A stretch of DNA of 6,921 nt, taken from positions 1-6,921 of the forward strand of contig JAGPGR010000100.1 in NCBI GenBank assembly GCA_018055865.1. Direction: 5' to 3'. Under the pieces are notes generated by a model that was not told the origin of the DNA, searched no databases, and saw nothing but the letters and a program-made list of their open reading frames with translations. Positions within the stretch are counted from its first letter, which is position 1. Every line of letters starts with the position of its first letter. This stretch comes from Paludibacteraceae bacterium (lineage in GTDB: Bacteria > Bacteroidota > Bacteroidia > Bacteroidales > Paludibacteraceae). This document shows, in pieces, positions 6,592-6,921 of the stretch. The position numbers and the translations under genes are program-made.

Positions 6592-6921
6592 ATGAATAAA
6601 ATGAACGAAATACATCCGGATACAAAAATAGCCGAGGCGATAACTGATAATCCTTTCCTTATACTATTACTTGAACGGTTTGAAATTTACATTCCGGTTC
6701 AGGATATGAATATCAGTCATTTATGCAAATCGCACAACATAAACGAAGCTCTTTTTGTAGCATTTATCAACTTGTATAACGGCAGTACATCCATTCCTGA
6801 ATTAAAACTAAATGATAATGACGCTTTAACAATTATCAACTTTCTAAGAGTCTCCCACAGGTATTATTCCGAACAAATATATCCTGAAATCATAGAGCTG
6901 ATTAATCAAATGAAGCAACTC
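6592..6921 (+). CDS. Probable hemerythrin HHE-type protein, N-terminal part (gene cut by right edge)
   Basis: An open frame from ATG 6592 continues without a stop to the window end, giving 110 residues. It starts 31 bp after the hydrolase stop; a second ATG at 6601 is also possible. Residues about 1-70 (KIAEAITDNPFLILLLERFE, then HLCKSHNINEALFVAFINLY) resemble the short helical domain found before the HHE domain in RIC/ScdA-like and related Bacteroidetes proteins. Its CCG-type cysteines are not present here. The segment TIINFLRVSHRYYSEQIYPEI looks like the first helix of a hemerythrin-like four-helix bundle, with His92 in SHRYY as a candidate di-iron ligand. Such proteins are linked to oxygen, nitric oxide or iron-sulfur repair. 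The rest of the iron ligands would lie beyond the edge, so the family call is moderate. Confidence 0.6.
   Translation, partial: MNKMNEIHPDTKIAEAITDNPFLILLLERFEIYIPVQDMNISHLCKSHNINEALFVAFINLYNGSTSIPELKLNDNDALTIINFLRVSHRYYSEQIYPEIIELINQMKQL

Overview
The window looks like a chromosomal segment of a fermentative member of the Bacteroidetes, probably Bacteroidales or a near relative. This rests on the protein types (AckA and Pta close to Bacteroidales forms, a lipoprotein combining an Ig-like domain with a beta-helix, an HHE-type protein), on the general lack of strong Shine-Dalgarno sites, and on upstream sequences fitting the Bacteroidetes -7 box TAnnTTTG. The genus cannot be fixed from sequence alone.

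Left part (1-2589): the 3' end of pta, then a 165-bp gap carrying three compact odd-length palindromes, then a 3-hydroxyacyl-CoA dehydrogenase-like gene, then ackA. Pta and AckA convert acetyl-CoA to acetate with ATP synthesis. The interposed dehydrogenase-like protein keeps the NAD fold and the His-Glu pair, but has lost the usual catalytic Ser and two usual Asn residues, so its activity is uncertain. It ends just before ackA and is probably co-transcribed with it.

Middle (2590-3983): a clear CrtW-type beta-carotene ketolase gene with no other carotenoid gene in view. It is followed by a short ghost of a second acetate kinase C-terminus (3396-3467), then a hairpin that can serve as a terminator for both strands. 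A small convergent gene of unknown function (minus strand) follows, and then an AT-rich divergent promoter region with an 11-bp perfect direct repeat and a 7-bp inverted repeat. The AckA ghost and the lack of a hairpin directly after the intact ackA suggest that the ackA-crtW junction was made by recombination.

Right part (3984-6921): a predicted lipoprotein with a parallel beta-helix, a predicted exported endonuclease/exonuclease/phosphatase-family hydrolase with a complete set of catalytic residues, and the first 110 codons of a probable hemerythrin HHE-type protein that runs off the right edge. The first two are envelope or exported proteins on the same strand with an 81-bp gap. No RNA gene, CRISPR array, insertion sequence or tRNA was seen. 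Nothing here is clearly a new system; the most unusual points are the diverged dehydrogenase inside pta-ackA and the crtW/AckA-ghost junction.
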